Shown piece after piece: positions 12,432 through 19,637 of a DNA stretch of 36,824 bases. Source of the DNA: a virus; the IMG/VR virus record IMGVR_UViG_3300047994_000169, positions 1-36,824 of that record, one strand, 5' to 3'. Within the stretch, counting starts at the first letter, position 1; each line of letters opens with the position of its first letter. The position numbers and the translations under genes are program-made. The notes under the pieces are model-generated. The model was not told where the DNA came from. It ran no database searches and saw nothing but the letters and a program-made list of their open reading frames with translations.

Positions 12432-14213
12432 ATGACAGGTTCAGTATTAACGCTCACTCTCAGTGCGGCAGATCTTGCTGCTTTAAATTCTGGTAATGTA
12501 ATTATATTGCAAGGTCCACAACCGGCGTCAAACACGCCAGTTGCAAATACGACACCTGTAGGAAATACAACTCCTGTAGCTAACACTACCCCAGTTGCAA
12601 ATACGACACCTACACCTAACACAACTCCAGTGGCTAATGCCCTATCTATCACCAGTTTTGCTCCAACAACTGGTGGTATTGGAACCCAATTTACGATTAA
12701 TGGAACGGGTTTCACTCAAGCCAATGCGGTTAAGATTGGCGGGTTACAATTTGCACCTACTAAGATCGTATCTGATTCTCAGATTGTGGCTACAGTGCCA
12801 TCTGGTGCGGTTACAGGCGGCATTGCTGTAGGATCTCCTATTACCTGGGCATTCGACAACAGTCAATTTACAGTTACCGGCACACCAGCACCTACTCCAG
12901 TTCCAACTCCTAACACTGCACCAACTCCGGTAGCAAATACTTCTAATTCAACACTTGTAGCAAGTACTTCAATTCCTGTACGTACTATTACACCTTTGAC
13001 TCCACCAACAACCGGTATGAAATTTATTAAGGTGAGTGGTAATACATTCGTTGATCAAAACGGAACAGAAATTGTCCCTAATGGTGTTAACGTATCAGGT
13101 CTCGAAAATACTGCAATTCAAGATTGGGATGGTTCTAATTATTGGGGTGATTCTGGATTCCCAGGATTACCACCGGTTGCATTGTTACAAGAATGGGGCG
13201 TCAACATCGTTCGTATTCCATACAACACTGCAAGCTGGTTAGGTTTGGTTTGTGTCGATGGTGAAGGCGTAAAGCTTATGCCAGCTGATCCTGCTGGAAT
13301 CTATCCAACAGTTCTAGACCAAGCAGTTTTGGCCTACACTGCGGCAGGTTTCTACATTATCATCGAGCAACATTGGTCTGCTCCTTTCCTTAAGACTATT
13401 CCTAATTACCCTAATGGTGCGTATTTGGCACCACAAGGTCAAGGTTCATTTTCTGATGCATCAACCAGCCCTGTAGCGTTTGCCGAAATTGCAACTCGTT
13501 ACAGTAAGTTCACTAATGTGATTTTGGGCTGTTTCAATGAGCCTTTCTTGGATAGTTTTGGTCCTGTTGTTCCATCTGATGTCGGTGTTGTTCAAAAGCT
13601 TGGTGGAACCTGTGGTAGGTTCTCTAACAATTCAGATGCCGGTGCCGATTTCACTATCACTGAAACTTGGGAAGTCTGTGGGTTTCAAACCATGATTACT
13701 GCTGCTCGTAATGCAGGATTTACCGGTCCAATTTCTGTTTCTGATCGTTCATATGCTCAAGATCACTCAGCATGGTTGACTAATGTTCCAACAGATCCTC
13801 TTAAGAACATTTTTGCTGATTGGCATGCATATCCAACGTTTGGTACTACATGGGGAACACCGGCTTACACACTTGCTAATTACGGTGCCAACAATTCTGT
13901 AAGTCCAACTACTGGTATTAAGGGAACTTGTTACGAGTGGGTACTTGACATTAAAGCAGCTGGTTATCCAGTAATGATTACTGAATATGGTGATCATAAT
14001 GCTGCCAATACTGTCGGAGCACCTTTCGCTTCAGCAATCACAACTTTTGCAAAAGCAAATAAAATTGGTACAATAGCTTGGGCATTCTGTGTAACTGGTG
14101 AACCAGACAACAATTTGCTTAAGGATACCAATGCGACACCTTGTGATGGATACGGTGTGTTTGTAAAGCAGTTCTTGACAACGGGAAATACTGCGAACCC
14201 TACCCATAATTAA
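12432..14213 (+). CDS. TIG-domain GH5-family glycoside hydrolase
   Basis: The 593-residue product has three parts. Residues 1-70: a short N-terminus with no signal peptide, then a tandem NTTPVA repeat. Residues 71-150: an IPT/TIG Ig-like domain (ITSFAPTTGGIGTQFTINGTGF). After a Thr/Pro linker, residues about 196-593 form a GH5 (cellulase-clan) catalytic domain. It has R261 in NIVRIP, H314 in EQHW, acid/base E370 in CFNEP, H465 in WHAY, nucleophile E518 in ITEYG, and W550. Both catalytic Glu are present, so it should cleave a beta-linked glucan or similar polymer. No signal peptide plus a late-type promoter box suggests a virion-bound enzyme acting on biofilm or surface polysaccharide. AGGAG precedes the ATG; a hairpin terminator follows. 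Confidence 0.85.
   Translation: MTGSVLTLTLSAADLAALNSGNVIILQGPQPASNTPVANTTPVGNTTPVANTTPVANTTPTPNTTPVANALSITSFAPTTGGIGTQFTINGTGFTQANAVKIGGLQFAPTKIVSDSQIVATVPSGAVTGGIAVGSPITWAFDNSQFTVTGTPAPTPVPTPNTAPTPVANTSNSTLVASTSIPVRTITPLTPPTTGMKFIKVSGNTFVDQNGTEIVPNGVNVSGLENTAIQDWDGSNYWGDSGFPGLPPVALLQEWGVNIVRIPYNTASWLGLVCVDGEGVKLMPADPAGIYPTVLDQAVLAYTAAGFYIIIEQHWSAPFLKTIPNYPNGAYLAPQGQGSFSDASTSPVAFAEIATRYSKFTNVILGCFNEPFLDSFGPVVPSDVGVVQKLGGTCGRFSNNSDAGADFTITETWEVCGFQTMITAARNAGFTGPISVSDRSYAQDHSAWLTNVPTDPLKNIFADWHAYPTFGTTWGTPAYTLANYGANNSVSPTTGIKGTCYEWVLDIKAAGYPVMITEYGDHNAANTVGAPFASAITTFAKANKIGTIAWAFCVTGEPDNNLLKDTNATPCDGYGVFVKQFLTTGNTANPTHN
12540..12641 (+). repeat. 18-bp tandem repeat coding NTTPVA units
   Basis: About five imperfect 18-base units encode the repeated hexapeptide A/G-NTTPV in the TIG-GH5 gene (residues about 37-70). 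It acts as a flexible spacer between the N-terminus and the TIG domain; such repeats can change copy number. Confidence 0.65.
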
Positions 14214-14216
14214 TTT

Positions 14217-14238
14217 GGCCCTGAAAGGGCCTTTGTGA
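14217..14238 (+). terminator. Hairpin terminator after the GH5 gene
   Basis: GGCCC (14217-14221), loop TGAAA, GGGCC (14227-14231), then TTTGTG. Short stem and short T run, but placed directly after the stop at 14213; moderate strength. Confidence 0.6.
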
Positions 14239-14250
14239 GAACTTTATATT

Positions 14251-15141
14251 ATGATTATTGAACATTTGACCGCTTTATTGGAAAAAGACAGACTTTATGT
14301 CTGGGATCTAGATAGTGCGGTCGAAATGTGTCGTTTGATCGAACCTATAGCACCCAAGTACGGCTGTCACGTTGCTTTAACCGGTGGATGCCTTTACAAG
14401 GATGGTCGTCGTAAAGACGCTGACATCCTGTTTTACCGCATTCGTCAAATAAGTGTAATTGATGAAGCTGGTTTATTAGAAAACCTTAAAGAGCTAGGTT
14501 TCGAAATAATCAAACGAAGCGGTTGGGTCGTTAAAGCCAAATATGAAGGCAAGCCATTAGACCTTTTTTTTCCAGAAGAACAGAAAATCGATGTTAGTGG
14601 TAATTGTATTGATGATCAATACCCAGCTGGCGACAGATGCCCAGCTTGTAATGAAAAACGTTATCTCCACATCGATCCGGCTTACCCGGATGTTGAAATT
14701 TGGGTTCATAAAAGAGGTCAATTTAAAGCCTGTCCTGAACTCCATAAGACATGGACAGAATCAGATGTTCCAGACAGAAAAATGTGTCCAGAGTGTAATC
14801 AAAGACTAGATTTTGATCTGGAAACAAATCAATGGTATCACCCACTAAACAAAATCATACCCAAAACTTGTCATAGAGTCATCTACGGTCAAGAAGCGGG
14901 AGTCGGTCTTATTAACCCTCTGTCAGGTGAAAAACATTGCCCAGATTGTAGTGAAATAATGTATTATCATCCATATGTAGATGCTTGGACACACGATAAA
15001 TCGGGTTTTATTCCTAATCAATTAAAGTGTTCGAGAACTTACAACATTTGGAATATGTGGGATGTTCCGGATAATGGATTATGTCCAGATTGTAATGTTA
15101 GACTGCTTAAAAACGATGTTAATTTTTATCACCCAATGTAG
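14251..15141 (+). CDS. Nucleotidyltransferase-fold protein with four CPxC zinc modules
   Basis: The 296-residue product joins two parts. Residues 1-110 look like a minimal nucleotidyltransferase: LTGGCLYKDGRRKDADILF gives the GG motif (45-46) and paired D56/D58, and KPLDLFF gives a third Asp (D104). Residues 127-296 hold four repeats starting CPAC, CPEC, CPDC, CPDC (130, 179, 230, 278), each followed by a Y/W-H step and, in the first three, a lone Cys (161, 207, 260): likely tandem C2HC-type zinc units. I do not know this combination. A nucleotide-transfer activity aimed at RNA or protein by the zinc repeats is an inference. The ribosome site is weak (GTGAGA). Confidence 0.6.
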   Translation: MIIEHLTALLEKDRLYVWDLDSAVEMCRLIEPIAPKYGCHVALTGGCLYKDGRRKDADILFYRIRQISVIDEAGLLENLKELGFEIIKRSGWVVKAKYEGKPLDLFFPEEQKIDVSGNCIDDQYPAGDRCPACNEKRYLHIDPAYPDVEIWVHKRGQFKACPELHKTWTESDVPDRKMCPECNQRLDFDLETNQWYHPLNKIIPKTCHRVIYGQEAGVGLINPLSGEKHCPDCSEIMYYHPYVDAWTHDKSGFIPNQLKCSRTYNIWNMWDVPDNGLCPDCNVRLLKNDVNFYHPM

Positions 15142-15176
15142 TTGACTTTTCAATTTAATAATATTAGGATAGGTCT

Positions 15177-15620
15177 ATGAACAAAGGTGAAATGTTAAAC
15201 AAAATGTTGGTGCTGGTCACCAACAAATTTGAAGGTGTTTACGACAAGGCAGGTCAGCCATATGTTTTACATTGCCTAAAGGTCATGTATTACACCAAAA
15301 CAGATGACGAAGAACTTCAATGCATTGCTCTCGGTCACGATTTGATTGAGGATACCGATGTGACATTCCAGTCATTATATGACATGGGTTTCACTAAACG
15401 AATCGTAAGTGGAATATCTGCCATGACTAAGATGCCAGGGCAAACTTCAGAAGAGTATCTTGAGGGCATCAAGAAAAACGGTAAGGATGCTATTCGTGTC
15501 AAATTAGCCGATTTACGACACAATAGTGATATTCGTAGATTGAAGGGTATCACCGAAAAGGATATCAAAAGGATTGCCAAGTATCATTCCATGTATCTAG
15601 AATTAAAGGACCTACTATGA
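15177..15620 (+). CDS. HD-domain small alarmone hydrolase-like protein
   Basis: The 147-residue single-domain protein fits the (p)ppGpp hydrolase (SpoT-HD/MESH1) family. It has QPYVLHCLKV with H32, then ALGHDLIEDTD with the HD pair H54/D55 and ED (58-59), and VKLADLRHN with D112. These are the metal ligands and the KLAD-x-x-HN signature of that family. The length matches small alarmone hydrolases. The expected reaction is removal of the 3'-diphosphate from (p)ppGpp; other nucleotide substrates are possible. It is preceded by TAGGATAGG and coupled to the next gene (ATGA). Confidence 0.7.
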   Translation: MNKGEMLNKMLVLVTNKFEGVYDKAGQPYVLHCLKVMYYTKTDDEELQCIALGHDLIEDTDVTFQSLYDMGFTKRIVSGISAMTKMPGQTSEEYLEGIKKNGKDAIRVKLADLRHNSDIRRLKGITEKDIKRIAKYHSMYLELKDLL

Positions 15621-15847
15621 AGTTTGCTTTGACATTGATTGCTTCTCTATTGAATTATTTTATGAGGATAGTATTATTCCTTGCAGCAGTTGTTTTATTG
15701 ATATTGGCTTTGGTGACTGCGTTTATTGCAATGGTCCTAAGAATTCCGGGTAATTTAGTTGTTATTTTGAGCAACTACCTGTTTATCTATGGTAATCGTC
15801 TTACTGTTTGGTTAATCTCACCAACAAAGAAAGTGGAGGAAAAATGA
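15617..15847 (+). CDS. Two-span membrane protein
   Basis: A 76-residue product with two hydrophobic spans (about 5-25 and 27-45, LFLAAVVLLILALVTAFIAM) and a third weak one, ending in TKKVEEK. It overlaps the alarmone-hydrolase-like gene stop by four bases, so translation is coupled. Family unknown. Confidence 0.55.
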   Translation: MKFALTLIASLLNYFMRIVLFLAAVVLLILALVTAFIAMVLRIPGNLVVILSNYLFIYGNRLTVWLISPTKKVEEK

Positions 15848-16107
15848 CAGTTCAATTGACTATTCATGTTTTTTCTGGAAAGCGAACAAAGAATCTTTTC
15901 AAGAAATCTGAAAGAATAGTCGTAGAGGATGGAATCACTACGATTCGTCCTTGGCGCAATGGTGGTCCTGGTGGGACACCCAAAGAGATTGAAGCGGCTT
16001 TTGCTGAATTTGCTCGTGCCATTAGGCCGGATGGTAATTGTCCTAGCGGCAATGCTGAGTCGCAAGGTTTCATCGAATATCAACTTGATTTGGAAGGAGC
16101 CGTCTAA
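15844..16107 (+). CDS. Hypothetical protein
   Basis: The 87-residue product starts at ATG 15844 (GGAGG upstream, within the previous gene). It starts with beta strands (TVQLTIHVFSGKRTKNLF), has a Gly/Pro loop (PWRNGGPGGTPKEIEAAFAE) and a final strand (QGFIEYQLDLEG). No family is recognised. Its stop overlaps the next start (TAATG). Confidence 0.55.
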   Translation: MTVQLTIHVFSGKRTKNLFKKSERIVVEDGITTIRPWRNGGPGGTPKEIEAAFAEFARAIRPDGNCPSGNAESQGFIEYQLDLEGAV

Positions 16108-16301
16108 TGCTTTCTCAACGTGATTTTACCATGGACACAAAAATTCAACTTCGTTGGGAGTTGGCAGAGATTTCCAATCGTTTGAATAAGCTTCTTCGCT
16201 TGCACGCGAAACAAGGTCCTAGGGGTTCTACGGATACTGAGATTCACGAATTGCGAGCTAAGAGAGATAAGCTCCTTTCTCAGCTGAATTCTTATGGGTA
16301 A
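16107..16301 (+). CDS. Small coiled-coil protein
   Basis: A 64-residue helical product (LRWELAEISNRLNKLLRLHA; ELRAKRDKLLSQL), probably a helical hairpin. The start at 16107 overlaps the previous stop; an in-frame ATG at 16131 is possible. It overlaps the next gene by eight bases. Confidence 0.5.
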   Translation: MLSQRDFTMDTKIQLRWELAEISNRLNKLLRLHAKQGPRGSTDTEIHELRAKRDKLLSQLNSYG

Positions 16302-16569
16302 GAAAACCCGTAAAGATCTTCGCATCGAGGAATTGGAAGCACAGCTTCTCGAACAGACTAATCGTGCAAATGCCGGTAGAATCCTGTCTGGGAAGTTGTT
16401 TTCACATTTGATCGAAATCAATAAGTGGCTTTCTTACTCAAATGAAGTGGATCGCCATTATGGAGATGTTGAATCGCATATTGACTTTAACAATCAAATG
16501 ATAGAGACTGTGCGCAAACGTCTTAAGGGTCAGAGAACGATCAAAGTAACAATCGACGGAGGACTGTAA
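16294..16569 (+). CDS. Coiled-coil hypothetical protein
   Basis: A 91-residue product. The N-terminal helix (LRIEELEAQLLEQTNRANAG) is a clear coiled coil; the C-terminus is basic (ETVRKRLKGQRTIKV). It overlaps genes on both sides, consistent with an operon of small coiled-coil proteins (16107-16766). No family is recognised. Confidence 0.5.
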   Translation: MGKKTRKDLRIEELEAQLLEQTNRANAGRILSGKLFSHLIEINKWLSYSNEVDRHYGDVESHIDFNNQMIETVRKRLKGQRTIKVTIDGGL

Positions 16570-16766
16570 TGAGAGTCAATAGCGCGAAACGTATTTCCAA
16601 GCGTCGTCAAGGTGCCTTGGTGCGTCGTGAAGCCAACCTGAAGATGTTGGGTCAATTGGGCGTTCTTACTGGTAAGACCCAGGAAGAAAGGGACGAAATA
16701 GCGCGGAAGATTAACATTGCGAAGACCGATATCGACAATCTTCAAAAGAAAGGAGTACGTGTATGA
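16569..16766 (+). CDS. Small basic helical protein
   Basis: A 65-residue, Lys/Arg-rich product (AKRISKRRQGALVRREANLK, then a charged helix EERDEIARKINIAKTDIDNL). ATG shares its first base with the previous stop. Nucleic-acid binding is plausible from charge only. Confidence 0.5.
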   Translation: MRVNSAKRISKRRQGALVRREANLKMLGQLGVLTGKTQEERDEIARKINIAKTDIDNLQKKGVRV

Positions 16767-16879
16767 ACTGGACATTTTTCACTGGCTTTGTTGCCGGTTA
16801 CGTTTCATGTTTCATCATGATTCGTGTGGTTAGGCGCATCGATGCTGCTCTCCTTGAAGATGCCACAAATGATGAGTAA
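16763..16879 (+). CDS. Small single-span membrane protein
   Basis: A 38-residue peptide (MNWTFFTGFVAGYVSCFIMI, then RVVRRIDAALLEDATNDE): one span and a charged cytosolic tail. AAGGAG lies upstream, inside the previous gene end, and it overlaps that stop by four bases. Family unknown. Confidence 0.5.
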   Translation: MNWTFFTGFVAGYVSCFIMIRVVRRIDAALLEDATNDE

Positions 16880-16922
16880 ACAGTACAGCGCGTCGCATCA
16901 CAGTCTGACAGAGGATCTGAGC

Positions 16923-17234
16923 ATGAGTAAACCAAATTGTTACAAATGTGTACATCGCCAGGGCATTCCCGGCAATTCACATTCATCGTGCCATCACCCT
17001 TCATTGAAGGCACTCAATGAAGATCCAATTGCCGTATTGATGGGACTTTTAGGTAAGCAAGCACCTTACATAAAAGCGAATGACTATTTTCCTAACGCGA
17101 TTAAGGTTGTAGGTAATTCACACGGTATCGCTCACGGTTGGTTTGCTCATCCCTTTAATTATGATCCAGTCTGGCTTGAAAAGTGTGATGGGTTCACTGA
17201 GAAAGTAAATGACGCTATTGCAAGCACTCGGTGA
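16923..17234 (+). CDS. Conserved phage protein with CYKCxxR-xPGxxHS zinc motif
   Basis: The 103-residue product starts at 16923 behind GAGGA. NCYKCVHRQGIPGNSHSSCHHP at the N-terminus (C6, C9, H20, C23) and HGIAHGWFAHPFNYDPVWLEKC near the end form a pattern I recall from phage proteins of unknown function; the Cys/His set should bind zinc. An in-frame ATG at 16872 would add 17 residues but lacks a ribosome site. Confidence 0.6.
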   Translation: MSKPNCYKCVHRQGIPGNSHSSCHHPSLKALNEDPIAVLMGLLGKQAPYIKANDYFPNAIKVVGNSHGIAHGWFAHPFNYDPVWLEKCDGFTEKVNDAIASTR

Positions 17235-17352
17235 AATTCTTGTAGCATTTGTATTTGCTATTGCTATATTTGGTCTGTCCTTAATTATAACAGTAGCTGA
17301 TTTTATGTTTACGATCCTGTATTATATTTACAGTAAGATTTTTAAAAGTTAG
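17209..17352 (+). CDS. Small membrane protein
   Basis: A 47-residue product, nearly all hydrophobic (LGEILVAFVFAIAIFGLSLI, then ITVADFMFTILYYIY) with a short basic tail (SKIFKS). It overlaps the end of the preceding gene by 26 bases. Family unknown. Confidence 0.45.
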   Translation: MTLLQALGEILVAFVFAIAIFGLSLIITVADFMFTILYYIYSKIFKS

Positions 17353-17361
17353 GGGAAACTT

Positions 17362-17556
17362 ATGCTTGTCGAATACATTGTTGTAATAGTGTCTAGATTT
17401 ATCCTCCTAGTGTTAACATGCCTTGGATTTGCCAAGGTTCTAGAAATCGCAGAAAGGCTTTGGGGTAAGAAAATATCCCTAATCATCACCTGTGTTCTTG
17501 CATTACTTACCATAATAGGGTTTGTCGTAGAATTTCATATTAGGAATGAGACCTAG
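17362..17556 (+). CDS. Two-span small membrane protein
   Basis: A 64-residue product with two spans (MLVEYIVVIVSRFILLVLTC; ISLIITCVLALLTIIGFVV) joined by a charged loop (EIAERLWGKK). AGGGGAAA precedes the ATG. Hairpin two-span phage proteins include holin-like and immunity proteins, but no such signature is visible. Confidence 0.5.
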   Translation: MLVEYIVVIVSRFILLVLTCLGFAKVLEIAERLWGKKISLIITCVLALLTIIGFVVEFHIRNET

Positions 17557-17587
17557 TTCTTGTTCCTATTAAAGAACCGTGTATAGT
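17556..17587 (+). promoter_or_regulatory. Sigma70 promoter with inverted repeat
   Basis: TTGTTC (17560-17565), 16 bases, TATAGT (17582-17587), 31 bases before the next gene. GTTCTT (17556-17561) and AAGAAC (17572-17577) form a 6-bp inverted repeat with a 10-base centre over the -35, the same geometry as at 7612-7633. Confidence 0.55.
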
Positions 17588-17618
17588 AGACCTACCTAGT
17601 CACTTACAGGAGAAACAT

Positions 17619-17852
17619 ATGAACGAAGAAATTATGGAAGTGAAGATTCTTGGTCAACGGCGCGAATTGGATCGTTTTCTGGCCTACGCAGCTGAGAATG
17701 CTCATCGATTCGCTACCGTCGAGCGTTTTACCGCTCATGGTCGTTTGACCACTGATCCGAATCGAGTCAGCTACGAAGTTGGCACCGTGGATCGCCCAAG
17801 CCTGATGAAAGCTTACGTTCAGCATGTCCATAACCAAAGCGAGGCTGCGTAA
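17619..17852 (+). CDS. Hypothetical protein
   Basis: A 77-residue soluble product behind CAGGAG, first gene of the transcript from the promoter at 17560. It suggests an alpha/beta plan (MEVKILGQRRELDRFLAYAA, then a beta part around RVSYEVGTVDRPSL). No family is recognised. The final base overlaps the next ATG. Confidence 0.55.
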   Translation: MNEEIMEVKILGQRRELDRFLAYAAENAHRFATVERFTAHGRLTTDPNRVSYEVGTVDRPSLMKAYVQHVHNQSEAA

Positions 17853-18046
17853 TGATAATTCAATTCCATAAGACGGTTGCTAAGCAGAAACTTAACGACG
17901 ACTCTAAGCAAATTGTTCAGACTGTGACTGAAGTCGCCATTTTGGACGACAAAATTGCTAAGGCTAGGTATTTTTTGGAACGTCAAGGAATCAAAGATAT
18001 CAAGCCGTTGATTGCTGCACCCGAAAAAAGAGCAAATTGTGGATAA
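17852..18046 (+). CDS. Hypothetical helical protein
   Basis: A 64-residue product, mostly helical (KQKLNDDSKQIVQTVTEVAI; DDKIAKARYFLERQGI). ATG overlaps the preceding stop (TAATG). No family is recognised. Confidence 0.5.
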   Translation: MIIQFHKTVAKQKLNDDSKQIVQTVTEVAILDDKIAKARYFLERQGIKDIKPLIAAPEKRANCG

Positions 18047-18049
18047 CCT

Positions 18050-18277
18050 ATGAGTGATGACGCTACAGACGCTGCTCGATACCGATGGTTGCGTGATACC
18101 GATCATTGGAACAAACCAATGCTGCCAGATTTTAACGGAACATTGATTCGTGGAGTCAAATGCACCAACTTCCATCAAGGCAGCGTCGCTTGTGTAGATT
18201 GGTTGAACGGCTCGCAGCTTGATGAAATTATTGATCTTGAAATGGCTGCGACTACTTCCAGCGGAGAAGTGAAATGA
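18050..18277 (+). CDS. Small phage protein of the AARYRWLR family
   Basis: A 75-residue product starting MSDDATDAARYRWLRDTD and ending with LDEIIDLEMAA. This start (D-AARYRWLR) and the acidic C-terminal helix mark a small family widespread in phages and prophages of proteobacteria, function unknown. Its codon use is more GC-rich than its left neighbours, suggesting import. It overlaps the next gene by four bases. Confidence 0.65.
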   Translation: MSDDATDAARYRWLRDTDHWNKPMLPDFNGTLIRGVKCTNFHQGSVACVDWLNGSQLDEIIDLEMAATTSSGEVK

Positions 18278-18519
18278 CGGAAGGCACCTCAAAATGCGAT
18301 GTTTGCGGCCACGACAAACCGCATGGGCACACTGAATTTGATGTGGTGCAGGAGCGGTTTGCGCTGAAATCGTTTGAAAGCCGCTACTCGAATACGGTCA
18401 CGAGTTCATGGGATGGGGATACATCTACAATCGTCCCGCAGAGAACCAGTCGGGACATTGCCGCTGGCTATCATGGCGTGTTGTTCTCTTGTTTTTTGTT
18501 GCATGATCGCCTGTTGTAA
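18274..18519 (+). CDS. Zinc-motif hypothetical protein, possibly frameshifted
   Basis: The 81-residue reading starts with CDVCGHDKPHGH, a small zinc-binding motif, then FALKSFESRYSN. From about 18390 the -1 frame gives a more protein-like sequence (EYGHEFMGWGYIYNRPAENQ, then SGHCRWLSWR) ending at a TGA near 18507. The annotated frame instead ends in an unlikely VLFSCFLLHDRLL. A one-base loss around 18370-18390 would explain it. GC content is higher than in the surroundings. Confidence 0.45.
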   Translation: MTEGTSKCDVCGHDKPHGHTEFDVVQERFALKSFESRYSNTVTSSWDGDTSTIVPQRTSRDIAAGYHGVLFSCFLLHDRLL

Positions 18520-18684
18520 CGCGCCAGAAAAATATTTTGTGCATATGTGTGGTTACATAAAGAGTAAGCATGACATTGTGTCTCACTAACAAAAGGTGAT
18601 TAATGAGTAACATATTACTTGATACTTGCGATTAAATCAAGATCCCTACATAATAGTAATCGGATTAATTTGAAGGAGAATTTT
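18520..18684. other. Intergenic region with a promoter
   Basis: No gene of support here. It contains the promoter at 18626-18654 and a 6-bp inverted repeat, CTTGAT (18618-18623) with ATCAAG (18636-18641), overlapping its -35. Confidence 0.5.
18626..18654 (+). promoter_or_regulatory. Sigma70-type promoter
   Basis: TTGCGA (18626-18631), 17 bases, CATAAT (18649-18654), followed 17 bases later by GAAGGAG and the frameshifted membrane ORF at 18685. Confidence 0.5.
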
Positions 18685-18758
18685 ATGGGTATCTTTATGT
18701 TTTTTTGGTTGTAGAGGTAATAGGATTTTTACTTCAGTTGTGGGTGGCTAAGCGTTAA
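18685..18758 (+). pseudogene. Small membrane ORF broken in a T7 run
   Basis: ATG 18685 has a strong GAAGGAG site but stops after nine codons (TAG 18712). Re-reading one base in the T7 run (18700-18706) gives MGIFMFFLVVEVIGFLLQLW then VAKR, a normal one-span peptide ending at TAA 18756. A promoter and ribosome site in front argue that the joined form is the real gene, with one T lost in evolution or in sequencing. Confidence 0.5.
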
Positions 18759-18807
18759 TGCATGCGGTAAGCGGTCAATACCGACACCATTATTAAGACG
18801 ATCCAAC

Positions 18808-19398
18808 ATGGAAATAACAACACCGGCAGTCACGCCTGCTGGAGGAACGAGTACATGTTTTGGTTGCAAAATTCGACACAAGCTTCAGTGGGATGCTGAG
18901 CAATCGAAAATGACTGTTGAACGTTGCACTTGCAAACAACACAGGACAGATGGAATACAAGCGACAGAGCCAGACAGGTTGACAATGGTGATAAGTATGG
19001 ATAAAGTATTTCGCAACGTGCCGACATTTCATATTGAAGACGGCGAGAGCGTGGCCTACGTAGACCGTACTGACCCTACTAGAATTGTTTTTGAGTTTGA
19101 TTGCTCGTCAATTGATACCGAGACTGCGGGCCGATTAATTGATTGGTTGACGGAGGCACTGCCTTTGGAAACGAAAGATAAACGACCGCGATCATTTCAA
19201 ACCGGCGAAACAAGCTGCTACGGGTGCGAGGGTTCGCCATCCGGAAGCAACATTCCTTGCGCCGTTTGTGGGCGCGGATCGTCGGAAACGAAACCTCTTG
19301 GATGGTGCGTTCGATCTAATCAACATCACATGAATGCTCATCCTAAGGCAGACGACTGCATTGATTGGGTGGATCGTTCTGGGTCAACATTGGAGTAG
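18808..19398 (+). CDS. Cys-rich hypothetical protein
   Basis: A 196-residue product with two Cys clusters: CFGCKIRHKLQWD then CTC near residues 17-42, and CYGCEGSPSG then CAVCGRG at about 137-157; a further C and a late H/C set follow. The middle (about 65-120) is alpha/beta with FEFDCSSIDTETAGRLIDWL. No ribosome site is evident at 18808, and the true start may be internal. Its composition is richer in GC than the flanks, as in the genes at 18050 and 18274. Function unknown. Confidence 0.5.
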   Translation: MEITTPAVTPAGGTSTCFGCKIRHKLQWDAEQSKMTVERCTCKQHRTDGIQATEPDRLTMVISMDKVFRNVPTFHIEDGESVAYVDRTDPTRIVFEFDCSSIDTETAGRLIDWLTEALPLETKDKRPRSFQTGETSCYGCEGSPSGSNIPCAVCGRGSSETKPLGWCVRSNQHHMNAHPKADDCIDWVDRSGSTLE

Positions 19399-19400
19399 TA

Positions 19401-19637
19401 ATGGGTGTACATATACATGACAGTACAATGCCTGGTGGATTAACACCAATTTGTAATGAATGTGGAATTGCCTTATGTATGGATATCAGTGAAAACGAAT
19501 ATAAAAGACAAACCAAATTTTGGGATGAATGGATTTGTAAAGAATGTAACGGTGGCGAATCTATGAAGTATCCTAACTTTCGACCCATTAAAATTATTGA
19601 AAGAAAACCAAAAGAACAAACTTCCGGACATGTATGA
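19401..19637 (+). CDS. Small zinc-ribbon protein
   Basis: The start at 19401 lies behind TGGAG. The 78-residue product has CNECGIALC and CKECNGG, two CxxC pairs 26 residues apart with an aromatic stretch between (FWDEWIC), a typical zinc ribbon, then a basic tail. The family is not named. Confidence 0.6.
   Translation: MGVHIHDSTMPGGLTPICNECGIALCMDISENEYKRQTKFWDEWICKECNGGESMKYPNFRPIKIIERKPKEQTSGHV

Noticed and set aside
15142-15170. TTGACT-N17-TAGGAT promoter before the alarmone-hydrolase-like gene
   Set aside because: Transcription would begin at the ATG and the putative -10 is needed as the ribosome site (TAGGATAGG); more likely just the leader.
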